The notes beneath the pieces are model-generated. The model was not told where the DNA came from. It saw nothing but the letters and a program-made list of their open reading frames with translations, and ran no database searches. The translations under genes were made by a program, and so were the position numbers. This document shows, piece after piece, positions 52,702 through 61,361 of a DNA stretch of 64,000 nucleotides; position 1 is the stretch's first letter, and each line of letters begins with the position of its first letter. Source of the DNA: Nocardiopsis terrae (GTDB lineage Bacteria; Actinomycetota; Actinomycetes; Streptosporangiales; Streptosporangiaceae); the NCBI RefSeq assembly GCF_014651695.1, contig NZ_BMXJ01000001.1, positions 164,845 to 228,844 on the forward strand, in the 5' to 3' direction.

Positions 52702-53910
52702 ATGACCTCAGCCAAGGGTGCTGACATCGTCATCGTCGGTGCGGGGATCGGAGGGCTGACCGCCGCCCTCGCCCTACACAACCAAGGAATCAGGGCCACC
52801 GTCCTTGAAGCTGCTGAGGAGATCCGCCCCCTCGGCGTAGGGATCAACCTCCAGGCCGCGGCCGTCGCCGAGCTGACATCCCTCGGCCTCGGCGACGCGC
52901 TCGCCGCGACAGCCATCCCCACGAGGGAACACCTCTATCTCGACCAGGCCGGAAACACTCTCTGGAGCGAACCTCGCGGGGTGGCCGCCGGAAACCAACA
53001 CCCGCAGTACTCGATTCACCGGGGCGAGCTCCAGACGATTCTGTTGGAGGCCGTCCGCGCACGGCTGGGGCCGGACTCGATCCATACCGGTTTGCGCTTC
53101 GAATCCTTCGAGCAGGCTCCGACCGGTGTCCGGGCCCTGGCGCGCAACCGGCGCTCTGGCACGACCATGGTCTTCCCGGGAGAGGCTCTGGTCGGTGCGG
53201 ACGGACTGCACTCGCAGGTACGAGCGCAGCTCCACCCCGGCAAGACCGGTCTGTCCAGCGGCGGCGTCCATATGTGGCGCGGCCTGACAGAGCTGGACAG
53301 CTTCCTGGACGGGCGCACGATGATCGTCGCCAACGACGAGCGGTCCGCCCGGCTGGTCGCCTATCCGATCTCGGCCCGCCACGCTGCACGGAACCAGGTT
53401 CTCCTCAACTGGGTCTGTCTGGTGCCTGACCCGAACATCGCACTGGACGCCGACTGGGACCAAGCTGGAAAAATCGAGGAGCTGGCCCCCCACTACGAGC
53501 ATTGGGACTTCGGCTGGATCGACGTCCCCGGTGTACTCGCCGGGAGCAAGCAGATCCTTCAGTACCCCATGGTCGACCGGGATCCTCTGGACAGTTGGGG
53601 AGAGGGGCGCTCGACACTGCTGGGAGACGCAGCCCACCTGATGTATCCGATCGGGGCCAACGGAGCCTCCCAGGCCATCATCGACGCGACCGTACTCGCC
53701 GCGGAGCTGAGCCGGGGAGAAAGCGTGGTCAGCGCCCTCCGAAGTTACGAGAGTCTCCGTCTTCCTGCGACCAATGCGATCGTGCGAGCCAACCGGGATA
53801 TGGACAGCTCCGAGCGTTCCATAGCCGGGCGAACAGAGAAGGCGAAGACTTCCCTCCTGGCGGAGGTCACCGATCGCTACCGTGAGACCGTCGAGCGGAA
53901 CCTTGCTTGA
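52702..53910 (+). CDS. phzS: FAD-dependent phenazine-1-carboxylate hydroxylase PhzS
   Basis: PhzS decarboxylates and hydroxylates phenazine-1-carboxylic acid to 1-hydroxyphenazine; acting twice on the 1,6-dicarboxylate it gives 1,6-dihydroxyphenazine. The 402-residue chain equals the Pseudomonas enzyme in length as I recall it, with GAGIGG at 13-18, the long shared segments EIRPLGVGIN, PQYSIHRGELQ, RLVAYPISARHAA and LLGDAAHLMYPIGANGASQA. GAAGGAC precedes the ATG. It is encoded divergently from the core operon. No PhzM-type methyltransferase is present, so pyocyanin is not the product. Confidence 0.95.
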   Translation: MTSAKGADIVIVGAGIGGLTAALALHNQGIRATVLEAAEEIRPLGVGINLQAAAVAELTSLGLGDALAATAIPTREHLYLDQAGNTLWSEPRGVAAGNQHPQYSIHRGELQTILLEAVRARLGPDSIHTGLRFESFEQAPTGVRALARNRRSGTTMVFPGEALVGADGLHSQVRAQLHPGKTGLSSGGVHMWRGLTELDSFLDGRTMIVANDERSARLVAYPISARHAARNQVLLNWVCLVPDPNIALDADWDQAGKIEELAPHYEHWDFGWIDVPGVLAGSKQILQYPMVDRDPLDSWGEGRSTLLGDAAHLMYPIGANGASQAIIDATVLAAELSRGESVVSALRSYESLRLPATNAIVRANRDMDSSERSIAGRTEKAKTSLLAEVTDRYRETVERNLA

Positions 53911-54651
53911 AGGTTGTTCCGCTGACGGCTCCGGAGCCGTGGTGATGTTGCTTCGGTTCGGTTGACACCTGTGGCCTGGGGTTTGCCGCTGGTGGGAGTG
54001 TGTGGTCGGGGCAGCAGGGGCGAGGCCCTCTTTGGAACCGAAGGGCCCTCGGGTTTGGGCCCGGACCAGGCCCCGGGCCCTTCTCCCGCACGGGTCCGCA
54101 CGGAGTTCCCCCGCCCCACTGCCTCGGGTCTTCGGCCGGTTCCCTTCCTGGTTATGCGCGTAGCACCGGGCCGTGTCGCGGCCAGCCCTGCCTGCTGCGC
54201 CACAGCGGCAGCGAGGGAGGCCGAGGGTCGGATGGCTGCTCAACGGTGGCGGCCAGGTCAGCTAGGTGCAGGGCGGTCCCTGAGGGGCCAGCCGTGAAGC
54301 CCGCAGCGTCCGAAACCCGTCCGGCAGGGTGTCCGCTGCTTCCGACAACGGCCGAACCGCGGTGATCTTGCTGGTGTGTGCCGGGAGGGTTTCGACGGGA
54401 GCCGCCCGGCAGCGGGGCACAGGCCACGACCTGGCAACTGAAGCCTGCGGCCACCACTTCGCAGATGCTTCACAGGCCCCAGCCTGGCCCCGTGAGGGGC
54501 GTGATTCTCGCCGCCGCCTCGTCTCCCAAGAGACCACAGCGTGCCCGCAACGGATCCAGCGGGCAGGTACCTCTCGCTCCCAACCATCATTCGATGACGG
54601 CTGAGCCATCGTTCGAGCGTTCGCGGGCGTACTCGCACGTGCTCGGGCGTA
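53911..54651. other. 740-base gap at the right edge of the phenazine island
   Basis: No credible gene. It has an inverted repeat GAAGGGCCC (54040-54048) / GGGCCCTTC (54075-54083), perhaps a terminator for phzS, and at 54357-54372 a 16-base match (CCGCGGTGATCTTGCT) to the edge of the palindrome at 25110. Open frames on both strands look spurious. Confidence 0.45.
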
Positions 54652-55341
54652 CTACTCGGCTGCGCGCCCGGAGTCCGCTTCGTCCGAGGTCACGGCACCG
54701 ATCGGGCAACTGGCACCGGTGCCGCCGATCCCGCAGTAGCCGCCCGGGTTCTTGGCGTCGGACAGGTACTGCTGGTGGTAGTCCTCGGCGAAGTAGAAGA
54801 CCCTGAGCGGGGCGATCTCGGTGGTGATCGGACCGTAGCCGGAACGGGTCAGGGCTGGTTGGAAGGCGTCCCGGGTGGCCTCCGCGGCCTCGCGCTGGGA
54901 CTCGGAGTGGTAGTAGACCGCCGACCGGTACTGGGTGCCGACGTCGTTGCCCTGACGCATTCCCTGGGTCGGGTCGTGGCCCTCCCAGAACACCTTGAGG
55001 ATCTCGGTGTAGGAGATCTTCGCCGGGTCGAAGACCACGCGCACCATCTCGGTGTGGCCGGTCAGGCCCGAGCACACCTCCTCGTAGGTGGGGTTGGGCG
55101 TGTAGCCGCCGGCGTAACCCACCGCGGTGGTGATGATCCCGCGCTCGGCGCCCAGCCTCCAGAAGGTGCGCTCGGCACCCCAGAAGCAGCCCATCGCCAG
55201 GTCGGCGATCTCGCTGCCCTTCGGGTAGGGCGGGGTGAGCGGGGTCCCCAGCACGGTGTGTCCGAAGGGCACCGGCATCTCGGTGCCGCGGCCGGGAAGG
55301 GCGCGTGCGGGGTCGACCATGGTCGTCTTTCTACCGAACAT
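54652..55341 (-). CDS. msrA: Peptide methionine (S)-S-oxide reductase
   Basis: MsrA reduces S-methionine sulfoxide in proteins. The 229-residue enzyme has the catalytic Cys52 in MGCFWGAER, the substrate-pocket [30 protein letters not shown], and C-terminal resolving cysteines in [16 protein letters not shown]. An in-frame ATG seven codons in could be the true start. First chromosomal gene after the phenazine island; convergent with phzS across a gap. Confidence 0.94.
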   Translation of the reverse strand: MFGRKTTMVDPARALPGRGTEMPVPFGHTVLGTPLTPPYPKGSEIADLAMGCFWGAERTFWRLGAERGIITTAVGYAGGYTPNPTYEEVCSGLTGHTEMVRVVFDPAKISYTEILKVFWEGHDPTQGMRQGNDVGTQYRSAVYYHSESQREAAEATRDAFQPALTRSGYGPITTEIAPLRVFYFAEDYHQQYLSDAKNPGGYCGIGGTGASCPIGAVTSDEADSGRAAE

Positions 55342-55460
55342 GGCCCCAGACTAACCGGCGCGTCCAGCAACCCCCGGAGCTGCGCACAGCCTGTGGAGAA
55401 ACCGCCCGGGAGTCTTGTCCACAGGCGGAGAAAGAGGGAGGCAGGGGTAGGGATTCATCC

Positions 55461-55466
55461 TACTAT
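55461..55466 (+). promoter_or_regulatory. -10 element of a leaderless rarD transcript
   Basis: TACTAT ends seven bases before the GTG at 55474; no ribosome-binding site lies between. Confidence 0.5.
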
Positions 55467-55473
55467 TGCGGAT

Positions 55474-56487
55474 GTGTTGGAATCCACCCGCGGCGTCGCC
55501 CTCGGAGCGACCGCCTTCCTCATGTGGGGCTTCACAGCCCTCTACTGGCCCTTCCTCTCCGCCTCCGAACCCACCGAGGTCCTCGCCCACCGCATGGTGT
55601 GGGCCCTGGCCGCAATGTGCGTCTTCCTGTTCGTGGCCCGACGCGGCTGGTCCTGGCTGCCCCAGGTCCTGCGCAACCCCCGGAAACTGCTCCCGGTCGC
55701 CGCGGCCACCGTGCTCATCTCGGTGAACTGGTGGGGGTTCATCTACGCGGTCTCCACCGTCCAGACCCTCCAGGCCTCACTGGCCTACTTCATCAACCCC
55801 CTCATGACGGTCTGCCTGGCGGTGGTGTTCTTCGCCGAGCGGCTGCGCGCCGCCCAGTGGGTGGCGGTCGGCTTCGGCGCGGTGGCGGTCGGGGTGATGA
55901 CCGTCGCCTACGGCTCCACGCCCTGGCTCTCCCTACTGATGGCCTCCTCCTTCGCCGCCTACGGAGCGGTGAAGAAGTATGTGGACCTGGACGGCATGCA
56001 GAGCCTGACCGTCGAGACCCTGGTGATGTTCCTGCCCGCGCTGGGGTTCGTGGTCTACCTGGAGGCGACCGGGTCGGGCACCGCTCTCTCCGTCTCCCCT
56101 GCGCACACCGCCCTACTGGTGGGCGGGGGGTTCGTGACCGCGCTCCCGCTGCTGCTGTTCGGCCTGGCGGCGCGCCGGGTGCCGCTGAGCATCATCGGCA
56201 TGCTGCAGTTCATCGCACCGACCATGATGTTCCTCATCGGCTGGCTGATCCAGAACGAGGAGATGCCGCTGAGCCGCTGGATCGGTTTCGTGTTCGTCTG
56301 GCTGGCCGTGTGCGTGTTCGCCTTCGACCAGATCCGGAACTCACGGGCCCGGGCCACGGCCGCACGAACCGCCGCCTCCTCTGCGGCGGCCGCCCCGAGC
56401 ACGACAGAGGACGTCGACCGGGACGACCCCGTACGCCCCGAGTCCCCGGGCCCCGAGGCCACCAGCCCCGCCGACCCCCGGGCGTGA
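55474..56487 (+). CDS. rarD: EamA/RarD family transporter
   Basis: A 337-residue inner-membrane protein of the drug/metabolite transporter superfamily, RarD branch, with ten predicted helices in two EamA repeats (start LGATAFLMWGFTALYWPFL; SVNWWGFIYAV; LQFIAPTMMFLIGWL). RarD proteins are annotated as chloramphenicol-sensitivity proteins but the true substrate is unknown. The C-terminus has an Ala/Thr/Pro/Glu-rich tail of about 45 residues beyond the last helix. GTG 55474 is chosen from the -10 element seven bases upstream and from the point where homology begins. Confidence 0.88.
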   Translation: MLESTRGVALGATAFLMWGFTALYWPFLSASEPTEVLAHRMVWALAAMCVFLFVARRGWSWLPQVLRNPRKLLPVAAATVLISVNWWGFIYAVSTVQTLQASLAYFINPLMTVCLAVVFFAERLRAAQWVAVGFGAVAVGVMTVAYGSTPWLSLLMASSFAAYGAVKKYVDLDGMQSLTVETLVMFLPALGFVVYLEATGSGTALSVSPAHTALLVGGGFVTALPLLLFGLAARRVPLSIIGMLQFIAPTMMFLIGWLIQNEEMPLSRWIGFVFVWLAVCVFAFDQIRNSRARATAARTAASSAAAAPSTTEDVDRDDPVRPESPGPEATSPADPRA

Positions 56488-56609
56488 CCCTCTCCGGCTT
56501 CCCGGCCTCGGCTATTCCAAACTACTCTCGGTGACACTGTGCTAACGTCAGGTCGTGGGCGTCGGGCTCTGCCCCGCCCCGACCTGGCAGCACGTCCCGG
56601 AGGGTCCCC

Positions 56610-57518
56610 TTGATACCTCGCACCAGCCGAACCGGCACGCTCCGTGCCGTCTCGGCCGCGTGCGCGGCGGCACCCTCCCTGCTCTGCCTTCCACTCCTGA
56701 TCGGCGCGTTCCTCACCGTGCTGTGGCTGCTCTGCTCCGCAGCCCCGGCACAGGCCGACACCTCTCCCGCGCACCCGGACGCCGAGAACACCTCGGCGAC
56801 CCGCGGAGCCCTCCCCGCCGAGGCCCTGACCTCGGGGAGGAGTCTCGGTCTGGACGAGGAGAAATCCCTGGAACAGGTCGTTCCGGAGAGGGTCGCCGCG
56901 CCGGTGAACACGACCCTGGGCACCGTGCACGAGAACCTGGGCAAGCACACGGCCGACACCGCCGCTGCCGCCGCCTCCCTGCCCGAGCCGGCCGTCACCG
57001 AGGTCCGGAGCGAGGTGCGCGAGGTCGTCACGGAGATCGGTCGCACCAGCGACACGGCGGTCGAACAGGGTCTGACCCACACGCTCCCGGCCACCGAGGC
57101 CAGGGCGTCCCGTTCCGCCCCCGCCGAACCCGCCGAGGACGGTGCGGAGCCGCGGCCGCGGGGGGACGAGGAGGCCGATCGGCCCGAAGCGGAGACCGGC
57201 CGGAACCCCGCCGTCCTCGATTCGGCAGCCGCCCCGCACCACATCCCCGCACCGGCCGGAGACCCGGCCGAGGCCGCCGGGACGGCGGAGCCCGACCACG
57301 GCGCAGCCGACCGCGCGCCCGAGCACCAGCGCGTCCAGCAGACCACCGGCTCACCCGCGCCCACCGCCAACGGACCGGCCAGCGCGCCCTCCGTCGCCGG
57401 TTACCTCACGAGCGCACCCCTTCCCGCACCCGCCGCCGACACGATGCGCCTGGCCGCGCACCGGCTGCACGCGGTGCCCGTCGACCCGGCCGACGACCCC
57501 ACGGTCTCACCCGACTAG
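56610..57518 (+). CDS. Secreted or membrane-anchored Ala/Pro/Glu-rich protein, unknown function
   Basis: A 302-residue protein with a positively charged N-terminus, one hydrophobic segment (about 20-48, ending SAAPAQADT, a likely signal peptidase site), then a long, acidic, probably disordered chain rich in Ala, Glu, Thr and Pro. A segment from about 85 to 150 is helical in character (TLGTVHENLGKHTADTAAAAA; EVRSEVREVVTEIGRTSDTA). I recognise no domain. TTG 56610 is the start, with CGGAGG about seven bases upstream. It is followed by a second acidic secreted protein; the two may act in the envelope. Confidence 0.65.
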   Translation: MIPRTSRTGTLRAVSAACAAAPSLLCLPLLIGAFLTVLWLLCSAAPAQADTSPAHPDAENTSATRGALPAEALTSGRSLGLDEEKSLEQVVPERVAAPVNTTLGTVHENLGKHTADTAAAAASLPEPAVTEVRSEVREVVTEIGRTSDTAVEQGLTHTLPATEARASRSAPAEPAEDGAEPRPRGDEEADRPEAETGRNPAVLDSAAAPHHIPAPAGDPAEAAGTAEPDHGAADRAPEHQRVQQTTGSPAPTANGPASAPSVAGYLTSAPLPAPAADTMRLAAHRLHAVPVDPADDPTVSPD

Positions 57519-57714
57519 CGAACGGTCCCGCCCCGGCGCCTTCCATGCGCCCCGGACCGTTCCCAGCCAGCACTTCTCCTGGGAGCTGACCTGAGTCCCG
57601 TGCCGTCGTTCACGTGATTCACGTCAGCCGGTGGTCCGCCCCGGCTCCCCACGGCCGCCGCACGCGGCATTACGGCCATCTCGCACACCAGAGCTTCACC
57701 AGGGAAGGAAAACC

Positions 57715-58929
57715 ATGACGCAGACCAAGCGTTTCTCCGCCCGAGTCGTACTCCTCGCCACGGGCACCGCGGGCTTCGTGGCCCTCGGCGCAGGGGTCGC
57801 CGGCGCCGAGGACATGAAGACCCCCATGCACGAGATCGCCCCCGTCGTCGAGCGGGCGCTCGTCGAGGGCGTGGCCCCGACCATGAACGAGCTGGCCCCC
57901 CAGGGCCTCACCCCGGTCGCCGGGAGCGCCCTGAGCGAACTCCAGGACACCGCGAACAACACCAAGCCCGCACCGGACCTGGGCGCCGTGCTGCCCGACT
58001 CCCCGCTGGCCGACGCCGCGGCCCGGACGCAGGACGCCACCGGCCTGGACGGCGACCCGCACGACACCGTCGGCCAGGCCGCGGGACGGGCCCTGGAGGC
58101 CTCCGCCGAGGACACCAGCGTCGCGTTGGAGGACACCGCCCGCGAGACCGGGACGTCCGTGGAGGACACCGCCACCGAGGTCCTGCCCCACACGGTGGTG
58201 GCGGTGACCGAGCTGCGCGACGAGATGCTCACCCTGCCCGACCTGGACGCCCCCCGGGTGCCCGAACTGTCCGAGGCGCCCTCGCTCCCCGAGGCCGGCG
58301 AGGTCACCGAACTGACCGGGGGCAACGCCCTGGTCCTGGACGAGCTCGGCCCGCTGGGCGGCCAGGGGGCCACCCTCCCCATGAGCCACTCCGAGGCCGC
58401 GGCGCCCACCGCTCCCAACATGTGGGACCTGGCCGCCGCCTTCGGCCTGGAGGCCCCGGACCAGATCCAGGACGTCGTGGAGTCCACGGAGCTGACCGAG
58501 GACAACTACGTGAACCTCGGCGAGGAGGAGGTCCTGGGCATGGTGGGCAACCGCGCCTGGGAGGACCGCGACCTGACCGTCCCGCAGAGCTCCGCCGGGG
58601 ACACCGGCGCCCCGGAGGCCCCGGGTGTCCAGGACCTGACCGACGCCGTGGTCTCGGGTGTGTCCGAGCCCGGCGCCGCCGAGCCCGTGTCCCTGGACGG
58701 CCCCCTGTCCGAGGCCCAGCTGCCCCGGGTCGCCGAGGGCATCGACACCACGACCGCCGAGGACCTGGTGAACGGTCTCGGCCAGGGCGACCTGCTGGGC
58801 CAGGTGGACACCAGTGACCTGGTGTCCGTCGAGGGCGGCACCGCCGAGCAGGAGACCCCCGAGGGCATGGTCGAGCACCCCACCTTCATGGACCTGCCCG
58901 GTTCCGAGGCCCTCCCCGTGATCAGCTGA
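57715..58929 (+). CDS. Secreted acidic protein, unknown function
   Basis: A 404-residue protein with a Sec signal peptide (residues 1-31, ending GVAGAED) and a strongly acidic mature chain with few Lys or Arg. Repeated short helices alternate with linkers: APVVERALVEGVAPTMNELA, EDTSVALEDTARETGTSVED (a near-repeat of the E-D-T-x unit), and several VPELSEAP/LPEAGEV segments. No cysteine, no anchor and no known domain. AGGGAAGGAAAA precedes the ATG at 57715. It ends at a strong terminator. Its tandem placement after another acidic secreted protein suggests a shared envelope role. Confidence 0.68.
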   Translation: MTQTKRFSARVVLLATGTAGFVALGAGVAGAEDMKTPMHEIAPVVERALVEGVAPTMNELAPQGLTPVAGSALSELQDTANNTKPAPDLGAVLPDSPLADAAARTQDATGLDGDPHDTVGQAAGRALEASAEDTSVALEDTARETGTSVEDTATEVLPHTVVAVTELRDEMLTLPDLDAPRVPELSEAPSLPEAGEVTELTGGNALVLDELGPLGGQGATLPMSHSEAAAPTAPNMWDLAAAFGLEAPDQIQDVVESTELTEDNYVNLGEEEVLGMVGNRAWEDRDLTVPQSSAGDTGAPEAPGVQDLTDAVVSGVSEPGAAEPVSLDGPLSEAQLPRVAEGIDTTTAEDLVNGLGQGDLLGQVDTSDLVSVEGGTAEQETPEGMVEHPTFMDLPGSEALPVIS

Positions 58930-58942
58930 CGCTCCCCGAGCC

Positions 58943-58977
58943 GACGGCGCCGCCCCGCGAACCGGGGCGGCGCCGTC
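58943..58977 (+). terminator. Terminator after the acidic secreted proteins
   Basis: Perfect 15-bp stem (58943-58957 with 58963-58977), five-base loop, 14 bases after the stop. Confidence 0.8.
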
Positions 58978-59045
58978 GTCATGTCACTCTGCTTCCGTCA
59001 TTCCCGGAGAGGACGGCGAACGTGCCGGTACGGCGGCTGAGGAGA

Positions 59046-60038
59046 TCACCACGCAGCCGCCCCCGGGAACAGCAGCGCCCCGACCGCCCAGGCGGCCAGA
59101 AGGGCTCCCGTCACCGCGGCCAGGGCCCGCCGCCTTCCCCGCCCGCGGGGCCGCGCCAACCGCAGCCATCCCAGGCGCACCAGCTCGGCCGTCTGCGCAC
59201 CGTCCGCGGTCAGCCCGCGGAGCAGTTCCGGAGAGCGGGGGCGCAGGTCCGGGTCCTTTTCCAGTGCGGCCTCGACCAGGGGCAACAGGTCCTCGGGAAC
59301 CCCTGCCAGATCGGGTTCCTCCCAGAGCACCCGGCGTGCCACCTCCTGTGGAGCCCCCTCCCCGAAGGGTTCCCGCCCGGTCGCGGCGAAGGCCAACAGC
59401 ACACCCCAGGCGAACACGTCCACCCCCGGCCCGGAACCGCCCCGCCGGTACCGTTCGGGTGCGGTCCGGCCGGGAGCCCCGGCCAGCCCTCCGGTCCGGG
59501 CAAGGACCGCTTCGTCCAAGGCACGGACGATCCCCGGGTCGAGCACCTTCGGCCCCGTCGGTGCGAGCTTGACGTTGTCCGGCCCGAGGTTCCGGTGCAC
59601 CAGGCCCCGGGTGTGCAGGGCGCACAGGGCCTCCAGGGTTCCGGCGGCCACCGCGAGCAGCGCCTCACCGGTCAGCGGCCCGCTGCCCGCCACCCACTCG
59701 CCGAGGGTCGGTCCGGGAACGAGCTCCGTCGCCGTCCAGGGAGGGTCCGCTTCCGGGGCGGCGGTGACGAAACGCGGGATGTAGGGGCTGTCGACCCGCC
59801 GGACCAGATCGACCTCCTCCCGGAGCCGGGCCCGGAAGCCGGGGTCGGCGGTGCACCCGGGACGGAAAACCCTGATCGCGAAGAGTTGCGAGTCGTGTCC
59901 CAGAGCCGCGTAGACGGTGCCCAGCCCGCCCGCGCCCAGCCGCCCCACAAGCGTGTGGCCGCCCACCCGCACGGGATCGCCCGAGGTGAGCGGGGACAGT
60001 CCCAGATTGCGGCGGGCGGCCTGCGGGGGTGCGGGCAT
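59046..60038 (-). CDS. Membrane-tethered serine/threonine pseudokinase
   Basis: A 330-residue protein with a PknB-like kinase fold (about 25-285) and one C-terminal hydrophobic helix (about 308-328) and no extracellular domain. The glycine loop GRLGAGGLG is intact (32-40), but the VAIK lysine is Arg56 (FAIRVF), the HRD motif reads HRN (148-150) with Gly where Lys should follow, and DFG reads DPG (167-169). All three catalytic positions are therefore altered, so phosphotransfer is unlikely; ATP binding or scaffolding is possible. ATG 60038 is chosen because longer frames enter the terminator of the neighbouring gene. It lies alone between two secreted-protein genes and a prenyl synthase. Confidence 0.82.
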   Translation of the reverse strand: MPAPPQAARRNLGLSPLTSGDPVRVGGHTLVGRLGAGGLGTVYAALGHDSQLFAIRVFRPGCTADPGFRARLREEVDLVRRVDSPYIPRFVTAAPEADPPWTATELVPGPTLGEWVAGSGPLTGEALLAVAAGTLEALCALHTRGLVHRNLGPDNVKLAPTGPKVLDPGIVRALDEAVLARTGGLAGAPGRTAPERYRRGGSGPGVDVFAWGVLLAFAATGREPFGEGAPQEVARRVLWEEPDLAGVPEDLLPLVEAALEKDPDLRPRSPELLRGLTADGAQTAELVRLGWLRLARPRGRGRRRALAAVTGALLAAWAVGALLFPGAAAW

Positions 60039-60157
60039 GGTGTCCGGCCTTCCGTCGGGGAGCGTAAGGACGTCACCCGTTGAGACGCCGCCTCCCCGGC
60101 CGCGGTTGCGGTTCCTCGGCCCGTACCGGAACCGTCGACGATCCGGTCCCGAACGCA

Positions 60158-60197
60158 CCGCGGGCCCCGCCCGGAGGATTCCGGTCGGGGCCCGCGG
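60158..60197 (-). terminator. Terminator after the prenyl synthase gene
   Basis: CCGCGGGCCCCG (60158-60169) and CGGGGCCCGCGG (60186-60197) form a perfect 12-bp stem 20 bases downstream of the prenyl synthase stop on the minus strand. Confidence 0.75.
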
Positions 60198-60217
60198 CCA
60201 CAGGTCCGCGGTGCCGG

Positions 60218-61222
60218 TCAGCCCGAGCGTTCCACCACGTAGTCGCACAGGGCCAGGAAGGCGTCCCGGGCCGGGATGTCCGGCAGGGTGACCAGCTCCG
60301 AGCGGGCCCTGTCGGCCCAGCCGCGCAGGGTGGCGTCGGCCTCGGCCATGGCGGGGTGCCGGCGCAGCAGTCCCAGGGCCTCCTCGGCCTCGGTGTCGTC
60401 GAGCGGACGGCCCAGCAGCGACTTCAGCCGCTCGTCGGCCGGGTCCTGCGAACGCATCGCGTAGAACATCGGCAGGGTGAGCACGCCCTCGCGCAGGTCC
60501 GTTCCGGGGACCTTGCCCGAGTCGGCGCTCTCGCTGGCCACGTCCAGGATGTCGTCGGCCAGCTGGAAGGCCATCCCCAGCGCGTCGCAGGCGCGGGTCA
60601 GGGTGCTCACCGTCTCGGGGTCGACCTTGCCGAACATGCCGCCGAACTCCGCGGAGGCGGCGATCAGCGAGGCCGTCTTGTCGTCGATGACGTTCAGGTA
60701 GTGGTCGAGCGGGTCGATCCCGTCGCGCGGTCCGGAGGTCTCCAGGATCTGGCCCTGGACCAGGCGGGCGAAGGTCTCGGCCTGGAGCCGGACCGCCTCG
60801 GTGCCCAGGTCGGCCAGCATCGTGGAGGCCTTGGCGAACACGTAGTCGCCGGTGAGGATCGCGATGGTGTTGCCCCAGCGCTGGTTGGCGCTGGCCCTGC
60901 CGCGGCGCAGCTCCGCCTCGTCCATGACGTCGTCGTGGTAGAGCGTCGCCACGTGGGTCAGTTCGACCACGGCGGCGGCCGGGATGAGGTCGGGGACCCG
61001 GGGGTCGCCGAAGTGGGCCGCGAGCAGCACCAGCATGGCGCGGAAGCGCTTGCCTCCCGCGGCCAGCAGGTGGGAGGCGGCCTCGGTCAGCATGGGGTCG
61101 CTGGACCGGACCGATTCCCTCAGCAGGTCCTCGACCTTCTCCAGGTCGTCCTTGACCTCCCGGGCGAGGCTCGGGTCAACTCTCGGCAGAGCGAGAAAAC
61201 CGCTCGGGACAGCACCGCTCAC
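60218..61222 (-). CDS. Trans-polyprenyl diphosphate synthase (menaquinone side chain)
   Basis: A 334-residue all-trans prenyl synthase that condenses isopentenyl diphosphate into a long chain. The GGKRFR motif (56-61), the first Asp-rich motif DDVMD (97-101) and the second DDILD (223-227) are all present. The two bulky residues before the first motif (LYHDD) do not include an aromatic block at the -5 site, fitting medium to long chains (C35-C50, menaquinone). Location downstream of nuoN supports a respiratory quinone role. GTG 61222 has GGAG seven bases upstream. Confidence 0.9.
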   Translation of the reverse strand: MSGAVPSGFLALPRVDPSLAREVKDDLEKVEDLLRESVRSSDPMLTEAASHLLAAGGKRFRAMLVLLAAHFGDPRVPDLIPAAAVVELTHVATLYHDDVMDEAELRRGRASANQRWGNTIAILTGDYVFAKASTMLADLGTEAVRLQAETFARLVQGQILETSGPRDGIDPLDHYLNVIDDKTASLIAASAEFGGMFGKVDPETVSTLTRACDALGMAFQLADDILDVASESADSGKVPGTDLREGVLTLPMFYAMRSQDPADERLKSLLGRPLDDTEAEEALGLLRRHPAMAEADATLRGWADRARSELVTLPDIPARDAFLALCDYVVERSG

Positions 61223-61246
61223 CGTAAAGCTCCACCTGTTGAACGG

Positions 61247-61284
61247 GCGTGTGACGGCCCCCTCGGGAGGGGGCCGTCACACGC
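61247..61284 (-). terminator. Terminator of the nuo operon
   Basis: An 18-bp perfect stem, 61247-61264 with 61267-61284, and a minimal loop. It lies 77 bases after the nuoN stop on the minus strand and separates the nuo operon from the prenyl synthase gene. Confidence 0.8.
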
Positions 61285-61361
61285 TCAGCACATGAACATG
61301 ATCCGACTTGCCACGGTATCCGACCCGGAATGATCGTCCAAAGCCACACCCGGGTAGGCGG

